Source: Coleophoma eucalyptorum (lineage: Eukaryota > Ascomycota > Leotiomycetes > Helotiales > Dermateaceae). Taken from it: 64,000 nucleotides of DNA. Both the position numbers and the translations under genes were made by a program. Below, one piece after another: positions 34,610 through 45,372 of the stretch. The stretch covers positions 2,431,909 to 2,495,908 of the forward strand of contig JALRME010000001.1 of NCBI GenBank assembly GCA_026120035.1, in the 5' to 3' direction. Below the pieces are notes generated by a model. It did not search any database. It worked only from the letters and a program-made list of their open reading frames with translations, and was not told the DNA's origin. Every line of letters starts with the position of its first letter. Position 1 is the first letter of the stretch.

Positions 34610-35605
34610 TCATGACCAGTAGTAAGTCCAGGCATCAAACCCCATAAACTCATCCGCATACATCTTACACTCACCTTCGCCGCCAGCGCCCGCCACGACA
34701 AGCAATGGTAAGAAGTGTTCTGCCCCACCACGGGGATGCATCTCATACGCATTGGGAAACTCCCTCCAACCCTTCAGTGCCTCTGCCCGCTCTCCTGGGT
34801 CCTTTTTGGACAGTGCAGCATTCAGCGCCCCATTCCACGCTGCAGACTTCTTGCGGAAGGCCGTCGATCCCGCTTGCCCTGAGAGCATCATGCGGATGTT
34901 GTGCATGGATGCGAAGCCTGAGCCGAGGATGGCAATATTTTGGGAGCGGAGGGACGAGAGTGCTTGACCGATTTTGAGATGTTGTGATGGATCTTCCGAT
35001 GCGAGGACGGAGAGTTGGAGCACAGGTATGTCGGCCTCTGGGTGGATTAGGATTAGAGGGATAAAGACACCATGATCCCAGCCTATGTCGCAGTAGTTAG
35101 TCAGGCGCTTCTAGCTTGAAATTGTGTAAGTCTGCTGCGAAGGATGGCTCACCTCTCTTCCCATCTCCCTTCGCATCTAAACCAGCGTCATTCAGTAATT
35201 TCACAATCTCCTTAGCAACCTCTGGCTCCCCTGGCGCGTCATACTTCAACTCATACGCCGCTTTGGGAAATCCACCATAGTCGTATAAAAGGTCATGCTT
35301 GTCGCCATTAGAAACAGTAGTAATGTTTGTTGACCAGTGCGCCGTGACGACTATGATGGCACGTGGTTGCTCTGGCGTTCCAAGTTTCAGCAGTTTCCTC
35401 AATGTTGTCTGAAAGGATTTGTTCAGAGCTTTGTGGCTCGGGTCTTTGAGGACGCCCATTGGTCCTATATAGCTTGTTAGCTCTTATTTTCTTTTTGACA
35501 AATGAGAGATAGATGGAGTGGGGAGGAGTTTTGGTTGATCTGCTCTAAAAAATAAAATGACGAACCTCCGCCGTGCGGGATACAGATAGCTGGAGCGCGA
35601 GACAT
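34610..35605 (-). CDS. LigB/DODA-type extradiol aromatic-ring dioxygenase
   Basis: Three exons on the minus strand: 35566-35605, 35153-35464 and 34610-35082, with introns of 101 and 70 bp, giving 274 residues. Family members are class III extradiol dioxygenases that open catechol-type rings, including plant and fungal 4,5-DOPA dioxygenase; some fungal copies have unknown substrates. Candidate metal-binding histidines lie in ICIPHGGGPM near the start, IVVTAHWST, the WDHGVFIPL block and EHFLPLLVVAG. The first exon restores the conserved GGGP motif that the longer uninterrupted frame lacks. Size is normal for the DODA group. No targeting signal was seen, so it is likely cytosolic. The substrate could be DOPA or another catechol. 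Confidence 0.88.
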
Positions 35606-36668
35606 ATTTGCTTCCTTTACTGTTGAGGTTGTGAACCTAGAAAGCCAAGGCAATCTATTTCTATTGGCGTTTGATTAGCTTAAAAGATTTCTCTGGTTGA
35701 GGGAGATGCTTACAGCATGGGATACTTTTCCAAGTCTTTTATTTCAGCTCAAGTCTTTGGCGAATCCTTGTCCTTGCTATTATAGCAGTATGGCTCAAAA
35801 AACTGTTCTTAGTCTTATTACGGATATACACCTAGGAGAGAATTTGAGACAAGACGATACGAGGAAGCAGGAGCAACGCCTGTAGCTAAATAATAGAAGA
35901 CAGCCAGAGGCATCGCTTAACGGACTTCATAGGGATTTCAAAAGTCCGACAAGTTGCCGCTTGGTCTCTGTCAAAGATGCCTCTTGTAAGCGCTCTGTAG
36001 GATTGAGTTTCCTTACAAATCAATCTGGTCGAGAAGAACGGCACGGTTCCGCCTCTAGTTTGGCTCGGCTGGGTCGTCGTTCGCTTAGAACGGTCATCTG
36101 CTTTGCTTCCTATTGTTATGCTCTTTAAGCTCGCAAGTCTGTTGGAGTTTGAGGATGTGTGTAATAGTTCTCGAGAACTTTTTAAGACAGTGAAGAGCCC
36201 CAAACCAGAAATACTAGATCGTCGGCTCGTCTATCAGAGGACAAAGGCACGGCTTATATTTTGATCAACAGACGACAGGTAATCTCGTGGCACTCGAGAA
36301 CGAAGCATGCATTCATTCATTACAGAGAAACAAAACGCCCTCTAATGCCGCGCTCCTTGAAACGGAGACCGAGGTTGAAGAGTCAAGACAAAATAGAAGA
36401 GTAACCTAGATAAATAAGCTGCCTTCATTCCCCAATCTCAATCATCAATAAAAGAGCCCAAGTCAGATTTGTGAAAACAGCATTTCAGACCCAAAGACGC
36501 CACGCCAGCCATGTTTACAACTGCCTAATTTCTCTCGTGAATCGCGTCTCAAGGTGCCAAGATCCATGGATATATCACAGCAACTTTTGATGGTCTTTTT
36601 TGAATCCCTTCCCTATGCCCCTTCCTGGACCTCATGATTCGATGCACTACTCAGATTAATCTTGTCTC
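35606..36668. other. Intergenic, 1.06 kb
   Basis: Upstream of the dioxygenase and downstream of eIF3e. ORFs at 35697-35885 and 35886-36203 have no family features. I see no supported gene. Confidence 0.55.
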
Positions 36669-38006
36669 TCACTTTGCAACCGCAGCACTCAGCACTTGTG
36701 TTCGGAAGAAGCCACCCTTGGTTCGCTCAATAACTTGTTGGTAGACGCTATTTTGTGGGTGGTTCATAATGACTGTGCCCTCCTTGTAGTCAATCTTGGC
36801 ATCAAGTCTGGTGTCCCGGATAAGGTTGACAATCCACTTCTCACCCTCATCTTGATCAAGTCCCAATCGAGCACTCAAGTCTTTGATGTCGATTCTTTGG
36901 TGGATCTTGCAGTATGATTCAGAGATGAGATGGCGAGCAGCCTCGACAAACGCGTCTGAAGAGTTGTTAAGGAAGAAATCTGAACGGAGTACAGCCTCAG
37001 CCTCAGAAAGCTTCTTCTGTGCCTCCTCAAAGTCAAAGTCAATGTAGAGAGCCTTGATGAAATCGGTTACAGGATCGTTGTATTCGTAGTTCTCTTGCTT
37101 GACAATACGGATAATGTCTTTGAGTTGCTTTTGATGTTGTCCAGTGTTGCGGGAACGGCTACGGTTGGTAACAACTGCTGCTACAAGATAGCGGAGGAGC
37201 CATGGGCAGGCGGTTTGAATGGTGTTGATGAATGGTGCGGAGAAGAAAAGCTCACAGACGGTTTCGCGAGCTGGTTCGTAGTTGAAGAATGGGAACAGTG
37301 ACCAGTGAAGTAACCATGTTCGGTGGGTGAGTTGAGCGAGTGGGTTGTTGAAGAGCTTGGTGTCAATGGATTCCTTGACCTTGTTAACCTCCTCCATTGC
37401 TGACTCCCAGTTTGTGGTCAAGATCTCAGAGGCCAGCTTTCCCCATGTGGCTGCTGTAACCTTGTCGTTATCGGTAGAAAGGACTCGGAACTGATAGAGA
37501 AGCTCTGCGGCTGCGCCGTAGTTACCGCAGCTGTATTGGAAGTTACCAAAATCGTACAGAACATTGACCATCTCAATAGTGACCTGAACCCAATATTAGC
37601 AACATATCCCCATTCTAGATGTTATACAACATACATCGTGCTCTTTCTTCAAAAACTCCAAGTTTGCAACTTTGTCACTTCGCAGACTGGTAACCACGTC
37701 CTCTCTCGACAGCAAATCTGTGATCTTCTCTGTATCCTGCTCGAACTTCTCCAAGCGTGCCAAAACCTCGGATCGCTTTGTCGCATATTCCTTTGGTGGT
37801 TCCTCCGCACCCTCGATCTCACAGTAAAGTTGGGCCACATAATCGGTCATGTTCGTCGTCTTTAAAAGCTCGAACTTGGCCTTGGTGATATCGGGCGACG
37901 CATCCTCCTCATCGGCTGCGAACTGCAACAGGGGAAAGATCAGATGGCGGTCCAAATTTTGCATCAGCTTGGGAAGCAGATCGTGGTTTTCCATTTCAGC
38001 AGCCAT
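36669..38006 (-). CDS. Translation initiation factor eIF3 subunit e (INT6)
   Basis: Two exons on the minus strand: 37635-38006 and 36669-37583, with a 51-bp intron, giving 428 residues. eIF3e is a PCI-domain scaffold subunit of eIF3 that contacts the 40S ribosome and eIF4G. It is absent from budding yeast but present in filamentous fungi. The N-terminal block [20 protein letters not shown] is highly conserved. The helical repeat region contains [20 protein letters not shown] and the PCI domain ends near [20 protein letters not shown], with [16 protein letters not shown] after it. The splice joins [17 protein letters not shown] in frame with consensus sites. It shares a 222-bp divergent promoter with mL49. 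Confidence 0.95.
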
Positions 38007-38228
38007 GATTGCGGTCTCTGGTCTTGTTCCTGTGGTGGGGTCACGGTCGCGGGAGGGCCAGAGATATCTAATTTTTGATTGTGCGAAATCGCGACGGCGA
38101 GATTGAAGAAGCGTGACTTGTTAGCGCCAAACCTTAAATTCCGTCCCCAACTTCACTTGACTGTAAGGCAAAGCGCGCAAAAGCTTAAGGTCCAGCTCCA
38201 GCGCAACAACGTCTTAATCTCTACGAAA
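38007..38228. promoter_or_regulatory. Divergent promoter eIF3e / mL49
   Basis: 222 bp between the two start codons, a compact bidirectional promoter for a cytosolic initiation factor and a mitoribosomal protein. It contains AAATCGCGA at 38086-38094, matching two other upstream regions in this window. Confidence 0.6.
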
Positions 38229-38633
38229 ATGCTCCTACCACTCTCTTTCCTCAGGCCCATGCGTCTACCAAGACCTTCAACTATTCAAAGATTCCTTAGC
38301 ACTGCGGCAACAACCACAACTGCCCCAACCCTCCCCTATAGAATTGCCCGGACGCCCTCGAAGAATCTCCCTATCTACCTCTTGAACAAAGCTGGCGGCA
38401 ACAAGAAGATGACAAAAGTACGGAAGATTGAAGGAGATATCAGTGCATTGCGATCGGAGATACAAGCTACACTAGGATTGGAAGAGAAGGATGTGGTGAT
38501 CAACCAATTGACAAGGCATATTTTGATAAAGGTGCGTTTTGACGGAACGTAAACGAATACTGAGGACTAATTGCATGAGTAGGGTCACAAGAAACCGGAA
38601 CTTACGAAATTCTTTGAGGAAAGGAATATCTAA
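38229..38633 (+). CDS. IMG2: Mitochondrial large ribosomal subunit protein mL49 (IMG2)
   Basis: Two exons: 38229-38531 and 38583-38633, with a 51-bp intron, giving 117 residues. mL49 is a mitochondria-specific protein of the large mitoribosomal subunit; loss of yeast IMG2 destabilises mtDNA. The N-terminus (MLLPLSFLRPMRLPRP, then RFLSTAAT) is a presequence. The mature part follows the family pattern YRIARTPSKNLPIYL, then TKVRKIEGDISALRSEI, and finally HILIKGHKKPELTKFFEER across the splice junction. The gene is small, and its short second exon would be easily missed. Length and pattern are normal for the family. Confidence 0.87.
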
Positions 38634-39060
38634 TAAAGTGGCGTGTATACTTGGTGTGTATGATATGGTGTAGTGCAATCAAGAACAGCGTCCCAAACAT
38701 GACTGTTAGGACAAAGAAAGGTTGATCTAGAGGCGGAAAATTATTGGCGTCAGGGAATAGCTTCATGGCAATTAGGTTGGCTTATATATGGTTGACAAAA
38801 GTTACGAGTGCAATAGCATTTGCAATTGCTAGATCCTTGTGCTCACACCTGCATATGTACAAAGACTCCTTGACCTCGACTTCATTATCTATGAGTCTGA
38901 CAGAATCCACGCCTATACAATCCATATGCTAGCCACTGAGGTAGATCATTGGTCCATAGCAATGGACTAAATAAAAATCAAATAGCAACGCCGACCCCTC
39001 GCTCCCAACAGTTCATTGATGTGTCTATAGAGAATTGGTACATGATAACCTCCGCATGAT
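38634..39060. other. Intergenic, tail-to-tail
   Basis: About 430 bp between mL49 and SWI1. No feature was recognised. Confidence 0.6.
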
Positions 39061-42000
39061 TCACTTGTCAAGTCCTGCATATGCACACAGTTGCTTCAAC
39101 ACCACCTGTAGCCGCGGTTGTGCTATCTTCAGCGCCCCAAGAAGTTGGTCCTTGGCAGGCATTCCCGGTATGACGGTAATAATTTCTGAATTATCAGGAT
39201 CTCGAGACTTTTCAGCCAACCGGCGAAGTACTGCAATGCCCCCCAAAGTGATATGAAGTAATGCCTCATCCTCCACTCCTTTTGGTGGTGTTTGACCTCT
39301 TCCGTGAGGAGCCGGAGGGGTTGTTTCCATGCAGAGTGACAAAATAAGTCGGGAAAGGTTTTGAGCCCAACCATCCTCCGAAGCTAACCAAGATCTCGAC
39401 AGCTTTGCTTCATTTCCAGGGGAAAGTTGGGCCAGAATGTCAGCAGCGAGCATTCCTTGCATGAGATAAGGTTTTCTATGTTCTACGACTGGTCCCAGAA
39501 CCCCTCGTTTGCTATCTTGCTTCATATCCGGAATCGGTGAGATGGCAAGAGCGAAAGTCTTGGTTAGAAGATCGTACGGCGGAGACGATGCCACGTCAGA
39601 CGCAAATATAGTCTTGTAGTACGTTCTATTCGGCTCGTCGCGAGCAAGCAGCTTTGCTAAACCATCAACCGCAGCAGGAAGGTAGCGATGCGTAGAGGGG
39701 TCATAAGCAGCGAAAGAAACTTTGTCGGAACCAAGAGCATTGGGGGATGGACTAGGAGCAAATGCTAACACAAAATGTAATAAACAGAGTGCTTGTTCTC
39801 GGCTCGGCAGTTCCACGGCGTGAGCAACATTTGATAAGTAGATTATCACGTCCTTCATGAAGTCCAGTGTGTTCGAATGTGTACGCAGGAGCATGTTGCG
39901 TGTTCCAAGATATCTGATGACCACACAGAAGAATTTGATGACAAGTTCGTCCGCAAGAGGGCCTTGATTAGAGTCGGAAAAGGAGAAGTTCCGAAGAATC
40001 GTAGTGATACATATTAAGCGGTCAACGGCGCGATCGAGCTCATATGCCAATGTCCCGTAAGCCGGAATCTCTTGCAACGAGTCCTTTTCCGACCTGCAGC
40101 CACGGACCACGTCTTCATAGGAAGTCACAAGCATTACATCCGAAACCTCAGCAGTACTCTCGGCAAGTAATTCAACCTGAACCTCTGCACAATCAACCAG
40201 ACTCTCAACTAAATCTTCGCAGGCTCTCAAATCAAGCTGCAAGCGAATCTCGACAGACATTGAGACCAGCGTATCCAATGCTAAACGGACTTCCGCATGG
40301 ATCCCGCTTTGGAGACTCATGGTGAGAGCATGTATGTCTATCGTCCCAAGGTCTGCCACCGCAGGAATATCTGGTTTAACTTGTGTGATAAGGGCTCCAA
40401 GTTTCAGTAGCGAAGAGAGTTCAACACCGCCGTATGTATCTATTATTCTGACTTTTGGGTCCAATTCGGCTGGCAGACTAAACTCGGCAGGCGTCTTGGG
40501 GGGACCAGTAGTAGGGGGAAGGTGTTCTTGAGGCGCTTGCATTGATATGCTGCCTGGCTTGACTGCAGTTGCTGGCGAAGGCATGCTGAAGGCGGTCCCA
40601 TTCTGCGGGGGGGTCGATTCTATGCTTCTCGAAAGACTATTCCTAGAGTGACTCTGCGGGCCTATAGCGTGCGGCGGCTGAGGAGCTTGTGGAGTAGAGA
40701 ACCCATTCATTGCTGGTGGCATCGATCCCATTTGCTTCGAAGGAGTTCCCTGGGGTTGCTGCATTGGATGCTGTGGTATTCGTTGTTGAGGTGGCGGCGG
40801 CTGCGGTTGCGCATTGTACGGCGAAGACTGTTGCATGTGGGGTTGATTGACTGGTTTCGTTGGAGACATCTGCACACCTTGACCGGGAACATTACCACCT
40901 TGGCCTTGCTGCATTACAGCAGCAGCTCTTTGACGCTGTTGTTGCTGCGTCCACGCTTCCTCAAAGGCTAGTAAATTCCTCTCATAGTGAAGCTTCAATT
41001 GCTGAGGCGCGCTTGGGTTCTGCATTGGGTGAAATTGCAATGTTTGTGACACTTGGGCCCAGCCATTCTGTTGTGTAACTTTGCGATATCCCCCAAACTT
41101 GGAGACAGCCATGTACAGCATGACCAAATTTAGAGGGCGATCACCAACAAGTGGATTGAGGTCTAATTGCTGTTGTCTTGACTGCATGAATGCTGATAGA
41201 TTCTTCATGAACTGATCAGGATTATTCGGGCGAGCCACTGGCGTTGGTTGTTGTGGTCGCATATTCTGTGGAAGCTGGCCATTTGGCATTTGAGAATTGC
41301 CCAAGGCATTGACATTTGGAGGCATATTCTGATTTCGCTGCGCCTGTAGAAGACTTCCCTGTTGAAGTTGCTGCTGCAGTCTCATCTGATATAACATTTT
41401 TTGCTGCTCCAGACTCTGCGGCGGCCTCTGCTGCTGCTGCTGCTGTTGTTGTTGTTGTAGCGGCGGCTGCTGCTGTGGCTGTTGTTGATTGAACATCTGC
41501 GGCTGCATATGTGTTTGAGGCATATGGGGCGTTGACATCCCTTGTTGGGGAGGAGCTGACGTTCTTCCTGGCGGAGGTGTGAAATTTGGATTAAATCCAG
41601 GATTAAAACCTGGGTTCTGGCCATATGGGTTGTTCTGCGGCGTTTCCGTTCGGCTACCATGCTCCGACTGAGGAGAGCCGTGTGCTGCAAATTGTGGTCC
41701 GGCTGGTGAAAACGGATGAGGTGAAGCCGTCGACACCCTCTGCGGAACACCGCCAGGACGCAATTGATTCCCCATGATGGGTGATGGGCTAGCATTTGCA
41801 GACCCATTTTGTAGATGGGAATATGGTGTTTGTTGAGGTGCGAAGGAAGGAGCATTGGGATATCCACCTTGTTGGGGCGTTTGCGAGCGAGAGTTAGGGA
41901 GCATGCCTGGAGGCTGTCGAGGTGATGTACCCAGACTATCCTCTCTCCCTCTCGGTCTCTTGGATGGTATTACTTGATTTGTTTGATACACTGGGTTGTT

Positions 42001-42207
42001 GAAGGATGGAGAGGAGTTGCGCATGGGTCCGTTCTGCATCCTCTGTTGTAGTTGCTGATTCTGGAATTGACTGGGGTCAAAGGAGGATGGATTGGCCATG
42101 AAGGCAGAAGGATCGAGCATGTTGCCGGGAGTATTAGGGTCGTTGAGGTGGTTGAAGCCTGCGCCATTGTGGTTTTGGACAGCGGCGTCGTTCATCCAGG
42201 AGCTCAT
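39061..42207 (-). CDS. SWI1: SWI/SNF chromatin-remodelling subunit SWI1 (ARID protein)
   Basis: One long exon on the minus strand, about 1048 residues from the ATG at 42207 (MSSWMNDAAVQNHNG). Swi1 is the ARID-containing subunit of SWI/SNF, which remodels promoter nucleosomes. The N-terminal third is Q/P/N/S-rich and includes an uninterrupted run of about ten glutamines coded by mixed CAG/CAA. The ARID domain lies around residues 330-416 (DQFMKNLSAFMQ; GDRPLNLVMLYMAVSKFGGYRKV; NGWAQVSQTLQ). Further Q-rich sequence follows, then the conserved helical C-terminal domain (VRIIDTYGGVELSSLLKLGALI ... QLLGALKIAQPRLQVVLKQL). The frame continues upstream without an ATG to a good acceptor (CTACAG, about 42238). 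This suggests a 5' leader intron, perhaps from the GTAAGA donor near 42519. Confidence 0.92.
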   Translation of the reverse strand: MSSWMNDAAVQNHNGAGFNHLNDPNTPGNMLDPSAFMANPSSFDPSQFQNQQLQQRMQNGPMRNSSPSFNNPVYQTNQVIPSKRPRGREDSLGTSPRQPPGMLPNSRSQTPQQGGYPNAPSFAPQQTPYSHLQNGSANASPSPIMGNQLRPGGVPQRVSTASPHPFSPAGPQFAAHGSPQSEHGSRTETPQNNPYGQNPGFNPGFNPNFTPPPGRTSAPPQQGMSTPHMPQTHMQPQMFNQQQPQQQPPLQQQQQQQQQQRPPQSLEQQKMLYQMRLQQQLQQGSLLQAQRNQNMPPNVNALGNSQMPNGQLPQNMRPQQPTPVARPNNPDQFMKNLSAFMQSRQQQLDLNPLVGDRPLNLVMLYMAVSKFGGYRKVTQQNGWAQVSQTLQFHPMQNPSAPQQLKLHYERNLLAFEEAWTQQQQRQRAAAVMQQGQGGNVPGQGVQMSPTKPVNQPHMQQSSPYNAQPQPPPPQQRIPQHPMQQPQGTPSKQMGSMPPAMNGFSTPQAPQPPHAIGPQSHSRNSLSRSIESTPPQNGTAFSMPSPATAVKPGSISMQAPQEHLPPTTGPPKTPAEFSLPAELDPKVRIIDTYGGVELSSLLKLGALITQVKPDIPAVADLGTIDIHALTMSLQSGIHAEVRLALDTLVSMSVEIRLQLDLRACEDLVESLVDCAEVQVELLAESTAEVSDVMLVTSYEDVVRGCRSEKDSLQEIPAYGTLAYELDRAVDRLICITTILRNFSFSDSNQGPLADELVIKFFCVVIRYLGTRNMLLRTHSNTLDFMKDVIIYLSNVAHAVELPSREQALCLLHFVLAFAPSPSPNALGSDKVSFAAYDPSTHRYLPAAVDGLAKLLARDEPNRTYYKTIFASDVASSPPYDLLTKTFALAISPIPDMKQDSKRGVLGPVVEHRKPYLMQGMLAADILAQLSPGNEAKLSRSWLASEDGWAQNLSRLILSLCMETTPPAPHGRGQTPPKGVEDEALLHITLGGIAVLRRLAEKSRDPDNSEIITVIPGMPAKDQLLGALKIAQPRLQVVLKQLCAYAGLDK
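41427..41490 (-). repeat. CAG/CAA polyglutamine tract inside SWI1
   Basis: Imperfect CTG/TTG (CAG/CAA on the coding strand) trinucleotide run at about 41427-41458, with a second Q-rich stretch just beyond. It encodes about ten consecutive glutamines flanked by P/Q mixtures and is likely to vary in length between strains. Confidence 0.75.
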
Positions 42208-45200
42208 GTCTGTTCGAGGTGGTAAAGGCAACCCATCTGTAGCAAGGGTAAGGTGTCAGCAAGACTGTTCATTACCGTGGCCTTCCCCAATGGCCTTGCA
42301 GGTCAATTCAAGATGGCCAAGCGCGCTGTGAGGGTTGTCGCGATGAGAGTCGCGACGCGGTTGATGAAGCTGATGTGGGTGCGTGTGAGATCAATGGATC
42401 ATCAACAGCATCAACACCCGCGACCACCAACGATAACGCGTGAAGCAATATCTAAAGATCGTCACGAGACATCGATAGGCCCAGGATAAGAGGAACAGGA
42501 ATGAAAGGGAGGGTCTTACATAGGCGCGCTGATGTGGTGGTTTACGTCGCAAATAACAACGAGACTCGGCTGCTGAGCGTTGTTTCTTGATGTAGCCAAC
42601 CCGGATTGGGCTTAGTCGCGCCTTCCGCGAGATCCCAGGGCTGACTGAGCAAGAAAGGCAGGCGACGAAGAGAGAGGGGGGATTCGAGCGGTGCTAAAAT
42701 TAAGGTCTAGAAGATGCAGCAGAATGTCAGTCCCCAGAAACGCGTGATTAGACTTAGCAGAACCCAGTCAGGCAAGTACTGAGAGCCGTCAACCAGGAGA
42801 GGAACGCCGGAAGTATTGATGGCATAGCGCCGAAATTCGGTGCAAAGGGGTTCGGCCAATGCATAAAAGGCGGTCGCAACAAGAAGTAAAGCATACGTAC
42901 CTGAATCGGAAGAGGCTCCTACAAGGGCCGGGATGGGTTCAGAGGCTCACGAGAAGAATAAGTGTAATAAAGATGACTGGTGCCGAGCCTGCACATGGGA
43001 CCGGGCAGAGAGAAAGAGAGGGGAAAGGTAAAAGGCTGCTGTAACACTTGCGGCGGCGTCAGGATCAGGGACGGTACGGTAGGATGGGGGGAGGTGAGAG
43101 TAACGAGGTAAAAGAGGCGGGGGAAGAGAGAGAATAGAGCGAGCTATTGAGATAAGACGATGCGATGGAGTAGTCAAGCCAGTGCCAGGTAAGGTGTACG
43201 AGACGTCTAGAAAGAACGGGTGATCGGAGTGGGAGTAGGGCACTCGAAGTCGTGGCAGAACAGCAGCAAGCACACAACCAGACAGATGGTCAGAGCCTGA
43301 GAACTGGTGGACCGAAAAATGTAATCTCCACGCTAGGCTCCATCCAATCACCGACGCTCGACTTCGAGATCGGTCTGGGTTCCTCGGTCCATCCTGCCTT
43401 CTGCGCCGCCCATGTCGAGTTCCTGCGACGGTGCAGATGCAGACGCAGATGCACGCCGTTGGTGTTCCTGTTTGCTTGAAAATCAGTTCTTTCGTTGCTC
43501 TGAGCCCTGCCTTGGTGCAGCCGGGCCCTGAGGTATGTATAGCAAAACATTGTTTGGTGATTGGGTTGCGCATCAGCATGTGTGTCCGGCTCAATGCGGC
43601 CAAACCCGGTGCCGCTTGAAGCAGGGCCAACCTTAGCTCACTTCCCGACTCCGACGTGGACGAGGACGGGCGAGGGTAAGAGGCGTCAGCTGGGCCTCTG
43701 AAGATGCCAGATGATGGGGAGAATGTCGAGAGAACATTGTCGTCCGACTGAGTCTGGGTGAGGGAGTGCGAGCCCGAATCCTTACTCTGGTCCTAGAAGC
43801 CTTGGCGATGCGTGTCCGTACGGCGGCAATAATGTCAGTGGGCAGCGAAGCGGGAATGATCATCGAACACAACGCTGGGGAGAAGTCAAAAACAACACAA
43901 AGCAGAGCTCCGAGGGGCAGAAGAGAAAGAAAGAGGATGGATGAAGAAGAAGAAGGAGAGGAGGGAAGGAGGGGACCGAAAAGTCTTATGGAAAAGGCGG
44001 AGCACCCGGCCAGGCAGGGAGCTTCTTTCTTAATCTCGATTTTCGAGGTCATGTACATGTACCGTAGTCGAAAGGAACCCGAACTCACTCAACAATGAAT
44101 GGCCCGCAGGCCTTTCGCTGAATTTGCTCCCATGCCCCAGACTCTCCAGCCCTGTCAGCCCAAGATCTAAAGTCCCAAGTATCACCGTCAAAGAACGACA
44201 AACAACGAGAATGGCCAGTACAGCTGGGGAGAAAAGTGCCTGTCCACCCCTACTGTCCCGTGCCTTGCCTACCTCAGATTTCGAGCAGACCCTTATGACT
44301 TATTATGCTTTGCTGTCGTAAACGCTCCTGGCTCCTCCACGACGATCCCCAAATCCAGTTACAGCCGCCTGCCCATGCCTGTTTCTGCCTCTCGCCTTTT
44401 TCCCAGATTGGCTCGTTCATTCCACCCGTCACATATCGTGGCTTAACATCATTCCTGCTGGCTGCTTCCCTCTGCACACCGACGCCGTGCCCCCTTCGAA
44501 AAAGCACACTTGCGTCAATGATAATCTGCATTGGCGGATGTGCTAAAATAAGGTAAGTGATCCCAAGCGTTTGGCGAAAGGCTCCATCACATCATCCATG
44601 TTCGGAGGTCATGATCATTTATGGTCTGGAGAGATTGCTATTCGTTATCCTCCTCCCTTTCTCCACCTGGGTCAGTATTCAAGACTGGGCTGCTGTTTCG
44701 TTGTGTACAATCGTAATCTCACATCTCGAATGTCTCACTTGTGGCAACATCACATCTACAAGAGGTCCAAGTCGCATCAGAATGACATACAGCATGCGAC
44801 CGGTGTCCAAGATATTTGTGACATCCTGAGACTGTGCTGGAGCTGCAGGTAATAAATACTGGCACTCAAATTGGAAGCCCACCTGTGGACAGTATCACTT
44901 GCCGGCTGGAGGTGGAGATCGAGGACGAAGGCACTGTATCTCCCACGCTGGTTGTATGTTGTGTGGATGGTGATGATGATGGCGCTCGGGCAAGGGTCCA
45001 GCAAGCTAACCTTCCAGTCACCTTGACTTGCATGACAGCCTATTCAGTGCTCCATACAGCCTATTGGAATCGGAAATGATGTTCACGGATGAAAAGGGGA
45101 TCACTTCCAACAGGGAACTTGGGTATATCTCCAACAGCAAATAATATCTGCTCTCTTTACACTTCCTGAATGATGAAGGAAGGCCGTCTCTCGCCTTACC

Positions 45201-45372
45201 GCGCGGACGCCAGCCGAACCGCAGACAAGGTCAGAGTCGCTAGGCGTGAACTAGCTCGACCACACCCCTGTATCCTGGGGATTGTAACATCGTGAGTTCT
45301 CGAAATTCATTTGCTCAAAGTACCGTCTCATCCACACCACTCCGCAACGACGTGATTTCCTAAGACCTCAAT
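42208..45372. promoter_or_regulatory. Long regulatory region, SWI1 / EVE gene
   Basis: 3.2 kb divergent region. It is compositionally uneven, with purine-rich plus-strand tracts around 43070-43140 and 43918-43977 (GAAGAGAAAG, GGAGAGGAGGG). ORFs as long as 227 codons run through it but are low-complexity and show no splice or domain support. It is probably a long SWI1 leader and promoter. Confidence 0.5.

Noticed and set aside
42947..43630. 227-codon minus-strand ORF upstream of SWI1
   Set aside because: Low-complexity composition, no domain, no splice continuity; explained by the purine/pyrimidine skew of the region.
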